Positions 16,615 to 24,483 of a stretch of 64,000 bases of DNA are shown here, piece by piece. The translations under genes were made by a program, and so were the position numbers. The DNA comes from Agromyces allii (GTDB lineage Bacteria; Actinomycetota; Actinomycetes; Actinomycetales; Microbacteriaceae), in assembly GCF_009749385.1 (NCBI RefSeq), contig NZ_WBIN01000011.1:1-64000 (forward strand), in the 5' to 3' direction. The first letter of the stretch is position 1. Every line of letters begins with the position of its first letter. The notes below the pieces were generated by a model. That model had not been told where the DNA came from. It saw nothing but the letters and a program-made list of their open reading frames with translations, and ran no database searches.

Positions 16615-16652
16615 CAGCGATGCTACCGAATGAGCGAGCGAAATGATCGCTG
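16615..16652. promoter_or_regulatory. Inverted repeat in the LysR/EamA divergent region
   Basis: CAGCGAT (16615-16621) and ATCGCTG (16646-16652) are perfectly complementary and separated by 24 nt. The left arm overlaps the LysR -10 TAGCAT (minus, 16625-16620). Candidate LysR binding region for auto- and cross-regulation. Confidence 0.45.
16620..16625 (-). promoter_or_regulatory. -10 of lysR, leaderless
   Basis: TAGCAT on the minus strand ends 6 nt before ATG 16613. Confidence 0.5.
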
Positions 16653-16685
16653 GTGTTTCCGGATGCCGGGGGCGAACGTAGAGGC

Positions 16686-18014
16686 ATGACGAGACGCGAC
16701 ATGCTGCTGGCCGCTGCCGTGGCAACCCTGTGGGGCTTCAACTTCGTCGTGATCGACTGGGGCATGGAGGGCATTCCGCCGCTGTTCTTCGTCGCCGTGC
16801 GCTTCACTGTCGTCGCCCTGGCGGCCGTCATCGTGCCCCGCCCGCTCGCGAGCTGGAAGACCGTCGTCGGCGTCGGGCTGTTCATGAGCCTCGGACAGTT
16901 CGGGCTGCTCTACACGTCGATCGCGCTCGGCCTGCAGCCCGGCATCGCCGCCCTGCTGCTGCAGGCGCAGGTCGTGCTGACGATCGTGGTCGCGGCGCTC
17001 GCCCTGCGCGAGCGGCCGAACCGCATGCAGACGATCGGCGTGCTCGTCGGCACGGTCGGGCTCGGCGTCGTCGCCCTCGGTCGCGGCGGCGACGCACCCG
17101 CTCTCGCGGTCGTGCTGTGCCTGCTCGCCGCTCTCTCGTGGGCGATCGGCAACGTCATCTCGCGCCAGGCAGGACCGGTCTCGCCTGCGAAGCGCCTCGG
17201 CGCGCTGTCGCTCACCGTGTGGTCATCGCTCGTGGTGCCGATCCCGGCACTCGGCCTGTCGGCGCTCATCGAAGGACCGGATGCCATCGCGGCCGGCGTC
17301 GCGGCGTTCGGCTGGCGACCGATCGTCTCCACGCTCTACACCGCGGGCCTCTGCACCCTCGTCGGCTACGCGATCTTCAACGCCCTGCTCGCCCGCAACC
17401 GCTCGGCGTCGGTCGTGCCGTGGGTGCTGCTCGCCCCCGTGGTGGCCATGGCATCCGCCGCCCTGCTGCTCGGCCAGGTGCCGAATCAGTGGGAAACGCT
17501 CGGCGGACTTGTGCTTGTCGCGGGCGTGTTCGTCGCGAACACGCCGGTGCGGCGGCGCGGAGGTTCCCCGCCGTCGGCTGACCGTGCGAGTGGCGAACCG
17601 ACTCGATCCGGCCGGACCATGGACGGGACCGCGGCGGCTCGCCGGAGGAATCTGCGGTGGTTCGCGGGGTTCGACCGACGTAGGGAGGCTCCCCCGTCGA
17701 CGATCGCGGCGTCGAGGAGGGTTAGGCTCGTGCCGTGCTCGCCGCCTACGCCCTCACGGCGATCCTCGGAATCCTCGCCGTATTCCAACTCGCGCTCGCG
17801 CTCGGGGCGCCCTTGGGACGCTTCGCCTGGGGCGGCACCCACCGAGTACTGCCCGCGCGGCTTCGCATCGGCAGCCTCGTCTCCATCGCGATCTACGCGG
17901 TCATCGCCGTGCTCGCCCTCGACCGCGCAGGAGCCGTCGATGTCGTTCCCGACGTCGTCTCCACCGTCGGCATGTGGATCGTGTTCGCCTATTTCGTGCT
18001 CGGCATCGGCATGA
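16686..18014 (+). CDS. EamA-family (DMT) transporter with an anomalous C-terminal read-through
   Basis: The first ~300 residues are a normal ten-helix drug/metabolite transporter with two EamA repeats (LWGFNFVVIDWGM and LSWAIGNVISRQAG motifs), probably an amino-acid or metabolite exporter under the divergent LysR. From about 17560 the frame continues with no stop to 18014 as Arg/Ser/Pro-rich, non-membrane sequence. That tail overlaps the next gene by 280 nt. A TGA at 17579-17581 in another frame would end the protein at the expected size. I therefore suspect a small indel, natural or a sequencing error, near 17540-17580; the true end is uncertain. Confidence 0.7.
   Translation: MTRRDMLLAAAVATLWGFNFVVIDWGMEGIPPLFFVAVRFTVVALAAVIVPRPLASWKTVVGVGLFMSLGQFGLLYTSIALGLQPGIAALLLQAQVVLTIVVAALALRERPNRMQTIGVLVGTVGLGVVALGRGGDAPALAVVLCLLAALSWAIGNVISRQAGPVSPAKRLGALSLTVWSSLVVPIPALGLSALIEGPDAIAAGVAAFGWRPIVSTLYTAGLCTLVGYAIFNALLARNRSASVVPWVLLAPVVAMASAALLLGQVPNQWETLGGLVLVAGVFVANTPVRRRGGSPPSADRASGEPTRSGRTMDGTAAARRRNLRWFAGFDRRREAPPSTIAASRRVRLVPCSPPTPSRRSSESSPYSNSRSRSGRPWDASPGAAPTEYCPRGFASAASSPSRSTRSSPCSPSTAQEPSMSFPTSSPPSACGSCSPISCSASA
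17723..17728 (+). promoter_or_regulatory. -10 of the 17735 gene, leaderless
   Basis: TAGGCT ends 6 nt before GTG 17735. Confidence 0.5.
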
Positions 18015-18106
18015 ACGCCATCTCGCGCAGCAAGCCCGAGCGATACACGATGGCCCCGCTGTCAGCGGTGCTGGCGCTCCTGAGCCTGCTCGTCGCACTC
18101 GGCTGA
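17735..18106 (+). CDS. Small membrane protein, unknown function
   Basis: A 123-residue protein with four hydrophobic segments (about 2-22, 45-63, 72-95 and 105-122). Start GTG 17735 is supported by TAGGCT 6 nt upstream, as in other leaderless genes of the window. The fold resembles small conserved actinobacterial membrane proteins without assigned function. It is overlapped in another frame by the read-through tail of the EamA gene; its own codon usage and hydrophobic pattern look genuine, so I take this as the real coding frame of the region. Confidence 0.65.
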   Translation: MLAAYALTAILGILAVFQLALALGAPLGRFAWGGTHRVLPARLRIGSLVSIAIYAVIAVLALDRAGAVDVVPDVVSTVGMWIVFAYFVLGIGMNAISRSKPERYTMAPLSAVLALLSLLVALG

Positions 18107-18172
18107 CGCCTCCCGGACGCGTCGACCGCGGTTGCCCGCGCGGGGCCGAGCACACCCCCGGGTCCGGCCGAG

Positions 18173-18523
18173 CTACGCCCAGCCGAGCTCGCCGAGCTTC
18201 GCGTCGTCGAGGCCGAAGTAGTGGCCGATCTCGTGCACGAGGGTGATGCGCACGCGCGTGCGGAGGGCGTCGAGGTCGGCGCTGTGCTCCTGCATGTTGT
18301 TCTTGAACAGCGTGATGCGATCGGGCAGCTCGCCGTAGCCGTACACGCCGCGCGTCTTCAGCGGCCGCCCGCTGTAGAGGCCGAAGAGCCGCGGACGCTC
18401 GCCGACCGGCTGGTTCGCGATGAGGATCGCGACGTTCTCGACGCCGCGCACCATGTCGTCGGGCAGCGCGTCGAACTCGTCGGCGACCATGCGCTCGAAG
18501 TCGTCGTCGGAGATCTCGACCAT
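18173..18523 (-). CDS. Zincin-like metallopeptidase family protein
   Basis: A 116-residue protein with the short-form HExxH signature VHEIGHYFGLDD at about 99-110. It belongs to the small actinobacterial and proteobacterial zincin-like group (PF06262 type), which have an acidic N-terminus (DDDFERMVADEFDALP) and this C-terminal metal motif. The third ligand expected in HExxHxxGxxD (Asp) is present. Peptidase activity of this family is presumed but little characterised. ATG 18523 is preceded 6 nt upstream by CAGAAT, possibly leaderless. Lies just downstream of a membrane-protein gene on the same strand. Confidence 0.75.
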   Translation of the reverse strand: MVEISDDDFERMVADEFDALPDDMVRGVENVAILIANQPVGERPRLFGLYSGRPLKTRGVYGYGELPDRITLFKNNMQEHSADLDALRTRVRITLVHEIGHYFGLDDAKLGELGWA

Positions 18524-18527
18524 GTGT

Positions 18528-19355
18528 TCATTCTGCGCCCGCTGGGCGGCCGCGCGGCAGCCCGCGCGCAAACAGCACCAGAACGCCGAGCGCCACGGCC
18601 CAGGCGACCGAGATCCACCCCCAGAGCACGCCCCAGCTGCCGAAGTGATCCGGGAACACGATGCTGATGACGCCGAACCAGGCCGTGCCGGAGGCCACGA
18701 GCAGCGTCATCGCGCGCCACCCCGGCAGCCGCACGGCCAGCGCCGCGGTCGCCAGCGGAATCACCAGGGCGGATGCCGCCTGCACCGGGTAGTGGTCGAA
18801 ATCCCACGTGTAGTCGGGCGCCGGCATGCCGCTCCGCGCCGCCTGGATCATGCCCGTGGCGTAGACGATCGCGGGCGGCAGCGCGATGAGCGCGAGGGCG
18901 AGCTGCGGCATCCGCTCTCGAAATCCGTCGCGAACGACCGGGACATCGTTCGCGACGTCAGACCGAGCGGACTCCGCGACTCGCGCCCCGCGATCGAGCA
19001 TCGACACCGCGGCGGCCGCCACGAGCAGGACCGCGCTGATGAGCAACTGACCGGGCTGGCCCGCCGCAAGCCCGGCAACCGCCACGGCGACCCCCGCCGC
19101 GGCGACGACGAGCGCTGCCGAGGTCCACGTCGGCCTGGCGCCGAGCACGCACATCGGGAGCCCGACGAAGAACGTGAAGAGCACGCCCCATCCGGTCTCG
19201 ATGAGGTAGTTCGCGTAGAACTCCGGGCGCGAACCGTAGAAGAGCGGCACGCTGAGGTCGACCAGCCCGAAGAACAACAGCAGGCTGAAGAGCCCGAGCA
19301 CCCACCCGATCAGGCGGATCGCGACGCGCTGCGTCGCCGTCGGTCGCTTCGACAT
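18528..19355 (-). CDS. Multi-pass membrane protein, unknown function
   Basis: A 275-residue protein starting MSKRPTATQ with about seven or eight hydrophobic helices and an aromatic, charged loop (PAPDYTWDFDHYP) near 190. A second half organised around WGVLWGWISVAWAVALG ends with a basic, Pro-rich tail. It resembles conserved actinobacterial integral membrane proteins of unknown role. Four nucleotides separate its stop from the metallopeptidase start, so the two are co-transcribed. No catalytic motif visible. Confidence 0.65.
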   Translation of the reverse strand: MSKRPTATQRVAIRLIGWVLGLFSLLLFFGLVDLSVPLFYGSRPEFYANYLIETGWGVLFTFFVGLPMCVLGARPTWTSAALVVAAAGVAVAVAGLAAGQPGQLLISAVLLVAAAAVSMLDRGARVAESARSDVANDVPVVRDGFRERMPQLALALIALPPAIVYATGMIQAARSGMPAPDYTWDFDHYPVQAASALVIPLATAALAVRLPGWRAMTLLVASGTAWFGVISIVFPDHFGSWGVLWGWISVAWAVALGVLVLFARGLPRGRPAGAE

Positions 19356-19489
19356 GCTGCCACGCTGGCCCGCAGGCGGCGGGCCCGTCAAGTACCGTGG
19401 CCGGTCGAGCCGTCCGACTGGTCCGAGCGACCGTCGGACGACGGCCCGACGCGGCATCCGCACTCGATCGTTCTCGCCACGAGCGCGGA

Positions 19490-20281
19490 CTACTGCCGTG
19501 GATCGATGATCTGCTCGAGCACGCGTTCGTACGCCCCCGGCCCGATCGAGATCGCCCCGGCGTACGGGTGGTCCATATCCGCCGTGACGAAGATGACGAG
19601 GCCGACGAAGAGCGCGAGCAGGCCCGCCATGACCAGGTGCAGTCGAGGGTTCCCGAAATGGATGAACGCGATGAGCACCGCGGTGACGGCCGCTCCGACC
19701 CAGATGACGAGCCAGAAGAGCGGTGGAAGCGCGAGGGCGGTGGCGTCGATGCGGGCTCGCCGCGACTCGATGAGGTCGTCGAACGTGGCGAGCGCCTGCT
19801 GGAACTCCGCCTGATCGCCGCGGGTATCGGCCTCGACCGTGTGCAGGAGCCGCTCGAACTCGTCGATCTGCGCGTCGCTGGCGTCGGGCAGGACCCCTCG
19901 CGCCTGGTCGGGGAAGTCGACCTCGATGACCGTGTGCATGTACTCGTCGAGCACGCGTTGCATGGGCCCGTCCAATCCGTCGGGCAGGCCCGTGGTCGCG
20001 CGGTAGAGCGCTCCGGCATCCGCGGCCTCCTCGATGGTCGCCTTTCGCGTGTCGGCGAAGTTCTCGTAGACCGACACCGCGACGAGCGCGAGCAGGATGC
20101 CGAAGAAGACCCCGAACGTGCCGATGACATGCGCGAGCGCGCGATCCCATTCCTTGAAGTCGGTGACGTACCGCTGCACGACCGGCCGCAGCCCGACCAC
20201 GATCAGGCACGAGACCGCCACGAACCCGCCCACGAACAGCGGGAGCGAGATCCACACGCTCGTGTCGTAGAACCAGTTCAT
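19490..20281 (-). CDS. DUF4239-type membrane protein
   Basis: A 263-residue protein with two N-terminal membrane helices (about 10-32 and 55-78), a long mainly helical soluble central region (85-195) and two C-terminal helices (200-245). The motif HVIGTFGVFFGILLALVAVSVYENF (GVFFGILLALVAVSVYENF) followed by acidic helices is characteristic of DUF4239 bestrophin-like membrane proteins. Function is not established. Start ATG 20281 (MNWFYD) has only a weak G-rich ribosome site; upstream starts extend into low-complexity sequence. Confidence 0.7.
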   Translation of the reverse strand: MNWFYDTSVWISLPLFVGGFVAVSCLIVVGLRPVVQRYVTDFKEWDRALAHVIGTFGVFFGILLALVAVSVYENFADTRKATIEEAADAGALYRATTGLPDGLDGPMQRVLDEYMHTVIEVDFPDQARGVLPDASDAQIDEFERLLHTVEADTRGDQAEFQQALATFDDLIESRRARIDATALALPPLFWLVIWVGAAVTAVLIAFIHFGNPRLHLVMAGLLALFVGLVIFVTADMDHPYAGAISIGPGAYERVLEQIIDPRQ

Positions 20282-20568
20282 GCTCGCACCCCCGCCCCCG
20301 CGAAGAACGGGCGGCACCACGCCCGTCGCTGTCGCCCAGACTACGGATGTCACGCGCTCGCCCGCCATCCCCCGGTCGATATGCACGACTGCGGGAAGGG
20401 GCGATCGAGAAGGCCGCCCGCGTGGGATTCGGTCGATCCGGTGGGCGGATGCCGCGTGACGGGCGCCCTTCGACGGGCGTAGCGTGTGCGGCGAGCCGGC
20501 GAGAACGGCGAGCGAGCGACGGAGGGCGCGATGGGCGGGCGGGCGATGCACGTGGGACGAGGCCGGCG
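20282..20568. other. Intergenic region between divergent genes, no gene recognised
   Basis: This 287-nt stretch separates the DUF4239 and LtrA genes. It contains CGGATGCCGCG at about 20447 and other G+C-rich words, but I see no convincing promoter, operator or short coding region. Confidence 0.4.
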
Positions 20569-21747
20569 ATGAGCGCCGAGACATCCGCTCAGCAGGCGCA
20601 CCCCGTGTCGGATCGCGACCCGTCGCGCGCGCACTGGATGGAGCTGTTCTTCGACCTCATCTTCGTGGCGCTCGTGGGGCAGCTCGCGCACGGGCTGCAC
20701 GAGCACCCGTCGGTCGAGGGACTGCTGCTGTTCACCGCATTGTTCGCGTCGGTGTGGTGGTCGTGGGTCAACCTGACCTTCACCGTGAACGTGATGCCGT
20801 GGCTCACCCGACGGCAGCTCGCGCTCGTGATGCTCGCCGCGATGTTCGCCGTCGGGGCCATCGCGGTCGCCGCACCGGAGGCGACCGGCGAGCGGGCGTG
20901 GCTGTTCGCGGCGGGCAATGCGGCCCTGCGGCTCGTGCTGCTCGGGCTGTGGGTCGCCCAGTCGTGGGGCGTCGGCACGGCCTCGCGCGTGCGCCTGCTC
21001 GTCTACAACGGCGGCACGGCGTTGCTCTGGTTCGTCTCGATCTGGCTGCCGAGCCCGTGGATCTTCGTGCTCTGGGGTGTCAGCATCGTCGTCGAGGTGA
21101 CGCTGCTGGTGACGAGCAGCAGCACGTGGGCTGCGCGCGTGCTGCCTCGCATGAACACCGAGCACCTCTCGGAACGGTTCGGGCTGCTCGTCGTCATCGT
21201 GCTCGGCGAGTCGGTGCTCTCGACGGTCGGCGCACTGAACGAGAGCTGGAACCTCGCCTCGGGCGTCGTCGGCGCGCTCGGTCTCGCCGTGATCTCGCTG
21301 CTCGCCTGGTCGTTCTTCATGTACGGCACCGATGCGATGCGCGTCGGGCTCGACGAGCTGCGCGAGGCCGGCGACTACCGCGCGATCCGCGACACGGTCG
21401 CCTTCCTGCCGTTCCTCATCGTCGTCGGCGTCACCGCGATCTCGGGTGCGCTCGACAGCGCGATCCAGCATCCGGATGCCGCACTCCCCCAGGCTTCGGC
21501 CATCGCCCTCTGCGGTGGCATCGCCGTGTTCTACGGCACGAACGCGATCATCTCGCTGCGGTTCGGCCGACCCCTGCGCGCAGTGCTCGGATGGGCGATC
21601 CCGGCGCTGCTGCTCACGATCGCGCTCGGGTTCGCCGCGGCGTTCGTCGATGCGGCGGTCGCGATCGGCTGCGCGGTCGTGGTGCTCGTCGTCATCGTCG
21701 CGACGTCGGAGGTCGCCAACCGGCGACGCACGCACGCCGCCGAATGA
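20569..21747 (+). CDS. Low temperature requirement protein A (LtrA) family
   Basis: A 392-residue membrane protein with about ten helices. The family hallmark MELFFDLIFVALVGQLAHGL (ELFFDLIFVALVGQLAH) is near 24-42, and the second landmark ERFGLLVVIVLGESV is around 205. LtrA proteins were named from a Listeria cold-growth mutant, but their biochemical role is unknown. ATG 20569 is chosen because the conserved region starts shortly after it; no strong ribosome site is visible. Isolated gene. Confidence 0.85.
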   Translation: MSAETSAQQAHPVSDRDPSRAHWMELFFDLIFVALVGQLAHGLHEHPSVEGLLLFTALFASVWWSWVNLTFTVNVMPWLTRRQLALVMLAAMFAVGAIAVAAPEATGERAWLFAAGNAALRLVLLGLWVAQSWGVGTASRVRLLVYNGGTALLWFVSIWLPSPWIFVLWGVSIVVEVTLLVTSSSTWAARVLPRMNTEHLSERFGLLVVIVLGESVLSTVGALNESWNLASGVVGALGLAVISLLAWSFFMYGTDAMRVGLDELREAGDYRAIRDTVAFLPFLIVVGVTAISGALDSAIQHPDAALPQASAIALCGGIAVFYGTNAIISLRFGRPLRAVLGWAIPALLLTIALGFAAAFVDAAVAIGCAVVVLVVIVATSEVANRRRTHAAE

Positions 21748-21807
21748 AGGTGGCCGGCGACGCCCGCCCGCGGCATCCGACCCTGAGGCGCGGAGGGCGT
21801 CAACCCG

Positions 21808-21836
21808 TCGACATCGTCGCACCGACCGGGTAACGT
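21808..21836 (+). promoter_or_regulatory. Promoter of the dienelactone-hydrolase-like gene
   Basis: TCGACA (21808-21813), 17-nt spacer, TAACGT (21831-21836). Predicted start near 21843, giving a ~35-nt leader before ATG 21879. Confidence 0.5.
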
Positions 21837-21878
21837 CCCGTGCGTTCACCGCTGGATCGTTCGACGGATGGGATCTCG

Positions 21879-22454
21879 ATGACCGACGTACTGCTCTTCC
21901 ACCACGCCTTGGGCCCGAACGAAGGGCTCGAGGTGTTCGCCGACGAACTGCGCGACGCCGGCCACACCGTGCACACGCCCGACCTCTTCGAGGGGCGCAC
22001 GTTCGGCTCGATCGCCGAGGGCGTCGCGTACGCGAAGGAGGTCGGCTGGGACGAGATCATGGCCCGCGGCGTGCGTGCCGCCGAAGCCCTGCCGAACGAA
22101 CTCGTCTACGCCGGGTTCTCGCTCGGCGTCGTTCCGGCGCAACTCCTCGCCCAGACCCGCCCGGGCGCGACGGGCGCGCTCTTCTTCTACTCGTGCCTGC
22201 CGCCCGAGGAGTTCGGCGAATGGCCGACCGCACTGCCCGTGCAGATCCACGGCGCGGATGCCGACCCCTTCTTCATGGACGAGGGCGACGTCGACGCGGC
22301 TCGCGAACTGGTCGCGACGGCCGACGATGCCGAGCTCTTCCTCTACCCCGGCGACCAGCACTACTTCGCGGATTCCAGCCTGCCGAGTTACGACGCCGCG
22401 GCCACCCGGCTGCTGATGGAGCGGGTGCTCGGGTTCCTCGAGCGGGTCGGCTGA
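21879..22454 (+). CDS. Dienelactone hydrolase family protein
   Basis: A 191-residue alpha/beta hydrolase of the dienelactone-hydrolase group. The nucleophile elbow is GFSLG (about 85-89), with Ser in place of the Cys used by true dienelactone hydrolases. The acid lies in IHGADADPFF and the His in PGDQHYF near the C-terminus. Cytoplasmic. The Ser nucleophile argues for a general esterase-like activity instead of chlorocatechol degradation; no pathway genes adjoin it. ATG 21879 follows GGGAT at -9; an in-frame GTG at 21840 would add 13 residues. Confidence 0.8.
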   Translation: MTDVLLFHHALGPNEGLEVFADELRDAGHTVHTPDLFEGRTFGSIAEGVAYAKEVGWDEIMARGVRAAEALPNELVYAGFSLGVVPAQLLAQTRPGATGALFFYSCLPPEEFGEWPTALPVQIHGADADPFFMDEGDVDAARELVATADDAELFLYPGDQHYFADSSLPSYDAAATRLLMERVLGFLERVG

Positions 22455-22549
22455 GGCGATGAGACGGCCGGCGTCTCGCATCGGGCGAGAGGGCCTGCAC
22501 CGACGCGATCTCAGTGCGCTGCACGGATGTCGCGGCCTCGCCCCTGCCC

Positions 22550-22555
22550 TACCGT
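22550..22555 (+). promoter_or_regulatory. -10 of the 22563 gene, leaderless
   Basis: TACCGT ends 7 nt before ATG 22563. Confidence 0.45.
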
Positions 22556-22562
22556 GCTCGTC

Positions 22563-22958
22563 ATGTCCTCAGAAACCGGCGTCCGCGAGGCGCCCGAAAC
22601 CCAGTCCGACCGTTCCAAGCCCGCTCCCCGTTGGGCGCCTGTCGCCGTTCCCGTGCTCATCGTCGCGGCCGGCGCCGCGCTCCTCGGCGGCATCGTCGCC
22701 GCGGTCACGCCGCCGCCCGTGGCATCCGCCGAATCGCTGTGCAGTTCGGCGATCGAGACGAAGCTCATCGCCCGCGGGCACACGAACGTCGACGTGAGCC
22801 GGTCGTTCACGGTGACCGACGCCGACGGCGCCACGCGCGTCTCGGGCTCGGTGGCCTCCGTCGGCGCGTCGGGCCGCGTCGACTACGCGGAGCTCCGCTG
22901 CGTCGTGCGCGGCGACGGCGCGGCGATGCGCGTCGTCAGTGCGCGCGTCTCCGACTGA
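22563..22958 (+). CDS. Small membrane-anchored protein, unknown function
   Basis: A 131-residue protein: polar N-terminus (1-25), one hydrophobic helix (about 27-52), then an extracytoplasmic-looking domain with two Cys (LCSSAI and LRCVV) separated by about 50 residues that may form a disulphide. The start is supported by a -10 hexamer 7 nt upstream. Not recognised; the single-anchor plus small Cys-paired domain is common among actinobacterial surface proteins. Confidence 0.6.
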   Translation: MSSETGVREAPETQSDRSKPAPRWAPVAVPVLIVAAGAALLGGIVAAVTPPPVASAESLCSSAIETKLIARGHTNVDVSRSFTVTDADGATRVSGSVASVGASGRVDYAELRCVVRGDGAAMRVVSARVSD

Positions 22959-22977
22959 CGTCGACTGAGACGAATGA

Positions 22978-22995
22978 CGGATGCCGCGGCATCCG
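22978..22995. terminator. 18-bp palindrome between convergent genes
   Basis: CGGATGCCG followed directly by CGGCATCCG, a perfect palindrome made from the window's over-represented word. It sits between the stops at 22958 (plus) and 23018 (minus), so a bidirectional terminator is likely. Confidence 0.5.
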
Positions 22996-23017
22996 ACCGC
23001 GCCCCGGACCCGCCCGT

Positions 23018-23758
23018 TCAGCGCCCGCTCGCCCCGCCGCCCTCGACGGCGACGATGCGGTGGTCGTCGGCGTGCGTGAGCTCGGTGCGCAGGAACAGGT
23101 CGTCGGTGGGCAGGCGCAGCTCGAAGCGCGCGTAGGCGGCCACCCGGAGTTCGCCGTGTTCGACGGCGAGGTCGAGCACATGCCCGCCGACGCTGCGATC
23201 CTCGGCCAGGAAGTGCAGGTGCAGCCCGGCGACGGCGATGCCCTGGTAGATCGCTGGGGTCCAGAACCCGACGAGGGTTCCGCGGATGTCACGCACGGTC
23301 GTCTCGACCTGATGGCTCGTCACCTCGGCGAGCCGCGGCAGCGGATGACGCTGGCGCGGCGTCGCGCGCACCCGCACCTCCGACAGCCGGCCGTCGAACC
23401 GCACGGCGTGGAACAGGTTGCGGCTGACGAGCTCCGATTCGACCGAGGCCGCGAACGCGTCGAGGCCCAGGTCGTGCACCTCGAGACCGGCGAGCTGCGG
23501 CATCCGGCACACGATCGCGAACGGCAGCACCTCGTCGTCGCCCATCTCGGACGGAGGCCCGTCGACCGTGCACTCGATCGCCGCGCCGTCGACGATGACG
23601 ACCTCGCCGCCGAGATGGTCGACGCAGCCAAGCCCGAAATCCCCGAGTCGCCGCGCCTCGTAGACCCGGATGCCCGACTCGTACGCGCCGGCGAGCAGCG
23701 CGTCGAGCACCGCGAACTGGGTCACGGCAGCACCGGGCACGGGCGACGGAGTCATCAC
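23018..23758 (-). CDS. budA: Alpha-acetolactate decarboxylase
   Basis: A 246-residue acetolactate decarboxylase converting (S)-2-acetolactate to (R)-acetoin and CO2. The Zn-binding signature GLHLHFLAEDRSVGGHVLD is present (HLHFLAEDRSVGGH; two His of HxH plus the later His). The N-terminal strand region GDFGLGCVDHLGGEVVIVDG is typical of the family. Cytoplasmic. GTG 23758 is preferred because TACGCT lies 6 nt upstream, giving a leaderless mRNA; ATG 23755 is the next codon. No acetolactate synthase gene adjoins, so it may divert acetolactate from branched-chain amino acid synthesis. It is divergent from a chloramphenicol-acetyltransferase-like gene. Confidence 0.85.
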   Translation of the reverse strand: MMTPSPVPGAAVTQFAVLDALLAGAYESGIRVYEARRLGDFGLGCVDHLGGEVVIVDGAAIECTVDGPPSEMGDDEVLPFAIVCRMPQLAGLEVHDLGLDAFAASVESELVSRNLFHAVRFDGRLSEVRVRATPRQRHPLPRLAEVTSHQVETTVRDIRGTLVGFWTPAIYQGIAVAGLHLHFLAEDRSVGGHVLDLAVEHGELRVAAYARFELRLPTDDLFLRTELTHADDHRIVAVEGGGASGR

Positions 23759-23764
23759 GGTTGG

Positions 23765-23770
23765 AGCGTA
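23765..23770 (-). promoter_or_regulatory. -10 of the acetolactate decarboxylase gene, leaderless
   Basis: TACGCT on the minus strand ends 6 nt before GTG 23758. Confidence 0.5.
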
Positions 23771-23808
23771 CTCCCGGCCGCGTCGGAGGCACCTGCCACG
23801 ATGGGCGG

Positions 23809-24465
23809 ATGACGTGCCCAGAACCCATCGACCTCGCCGACTGGAACCGACGGGAGACGTTCGAGCACTATCGCCGAGCAGTGCCCTGCACGTACGCCAT
23901 CACGGTCGAGATCGACGTGACGGCGTTCGCCGCGGCCTTGGCTCGGTCGTCGCGCAAGACCTACGTCGCGCAGATCTGGGCGATCGCGACGGTCGTGAAC
24001 CGCCACCGCGAGTTCCGCATGGCCGAGACCGATGCCGGTGCGCCCGCCGTCTGGCCGGTCGTGCACCCCGCGTTCACGGTCTTCAACGCCGAGCGCGAGA
24101 CGTTCGCCGCAGTCTGGACACCCTACGACGCCGATTTCGCACGATTCCACGATGCGGCCGCCGAGGTGCTGGCCGCTGCGGCGAGCGCGACCGCGATGTT
24201 CCCGCAGGGCGAGCTGTCGGCCGACGTCTTCGACATCTCGAGCCTGCCCTGGACGAGCTTCACGGGCTTCACCCTGAACATCGACGGCGGCACGAACCAC
24301 CTGCTGCCGATCTTCACGCTCGGGCGCTACCTCGATCGCGACGGCCGCACCCTGCTGCCGCTCGCCGTGCAGATCCACCACGCGGCGGCCGACGGGTTCC
24401 ACACGGCCCGGCTCGTGCGCGAGCTCGAGGAGCTCGTCGCCGACCCGAGCTGGGTGGGCGCGTGA
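23809..24465 (+). CDS. Chloramphenicol acetyltransferase (CatA) family protein
   Basis: A 218-residue trimeric-type CAT homologue, essentially the length of classical enzymes. The catalytic signature IHHAAADGFH (HHxxxDG) is near 189-198. Upstream landmarks include the N-terminal NRRETFEHY and the region around SLPWTSFTGFTLNID. It would transfer acetyl from acetyl-CoA to a hydroxyl, classically chloramphenicol O3. No mobile element is nearby and base composition matches the neighbours, so it looks like a chromosomal family member; resistance is not proven. The intergenic region to the divergent decarboxylase is only about 50 nt. Confidence 0.85.
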   Translation: MTCPEPIDLADWNRRETFEHYRRAVPCTYAITVEIDVTAFAAALARSSRKTYVAQIWAIATVVNRHREFRMAETDAGAPAVWPVVHPAFTVFNAERETFAAVWTPYDADFARFHDAAAEVLAAAASATAMFPQGELSADVFDISSLPWTSFTGFTLNIDGGTNHLLPIFTLGRYLDRDGRTLLPLAVQIHHAAADGFHTARLVRELEELVADPSWVGA

Positions 24466-24483
24466 CATCCGCCCCCTGAATGC

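Noticed and set aside
20350-21849. A 499-residue minus-strand frame opposite LtrA
   Set aside because: Low-complexity Arg/Asp/Glu sequence in the antisense phase; LtrA motifs are on the plus strand.
23809-24465. Recently acquired antibiotic-resistance gene
   Set aside because: The CAT-like gene has host-like composition, no flanking mobile element, and a divergent metabolic neighbour. Resistance cannot be claimed from family membership.
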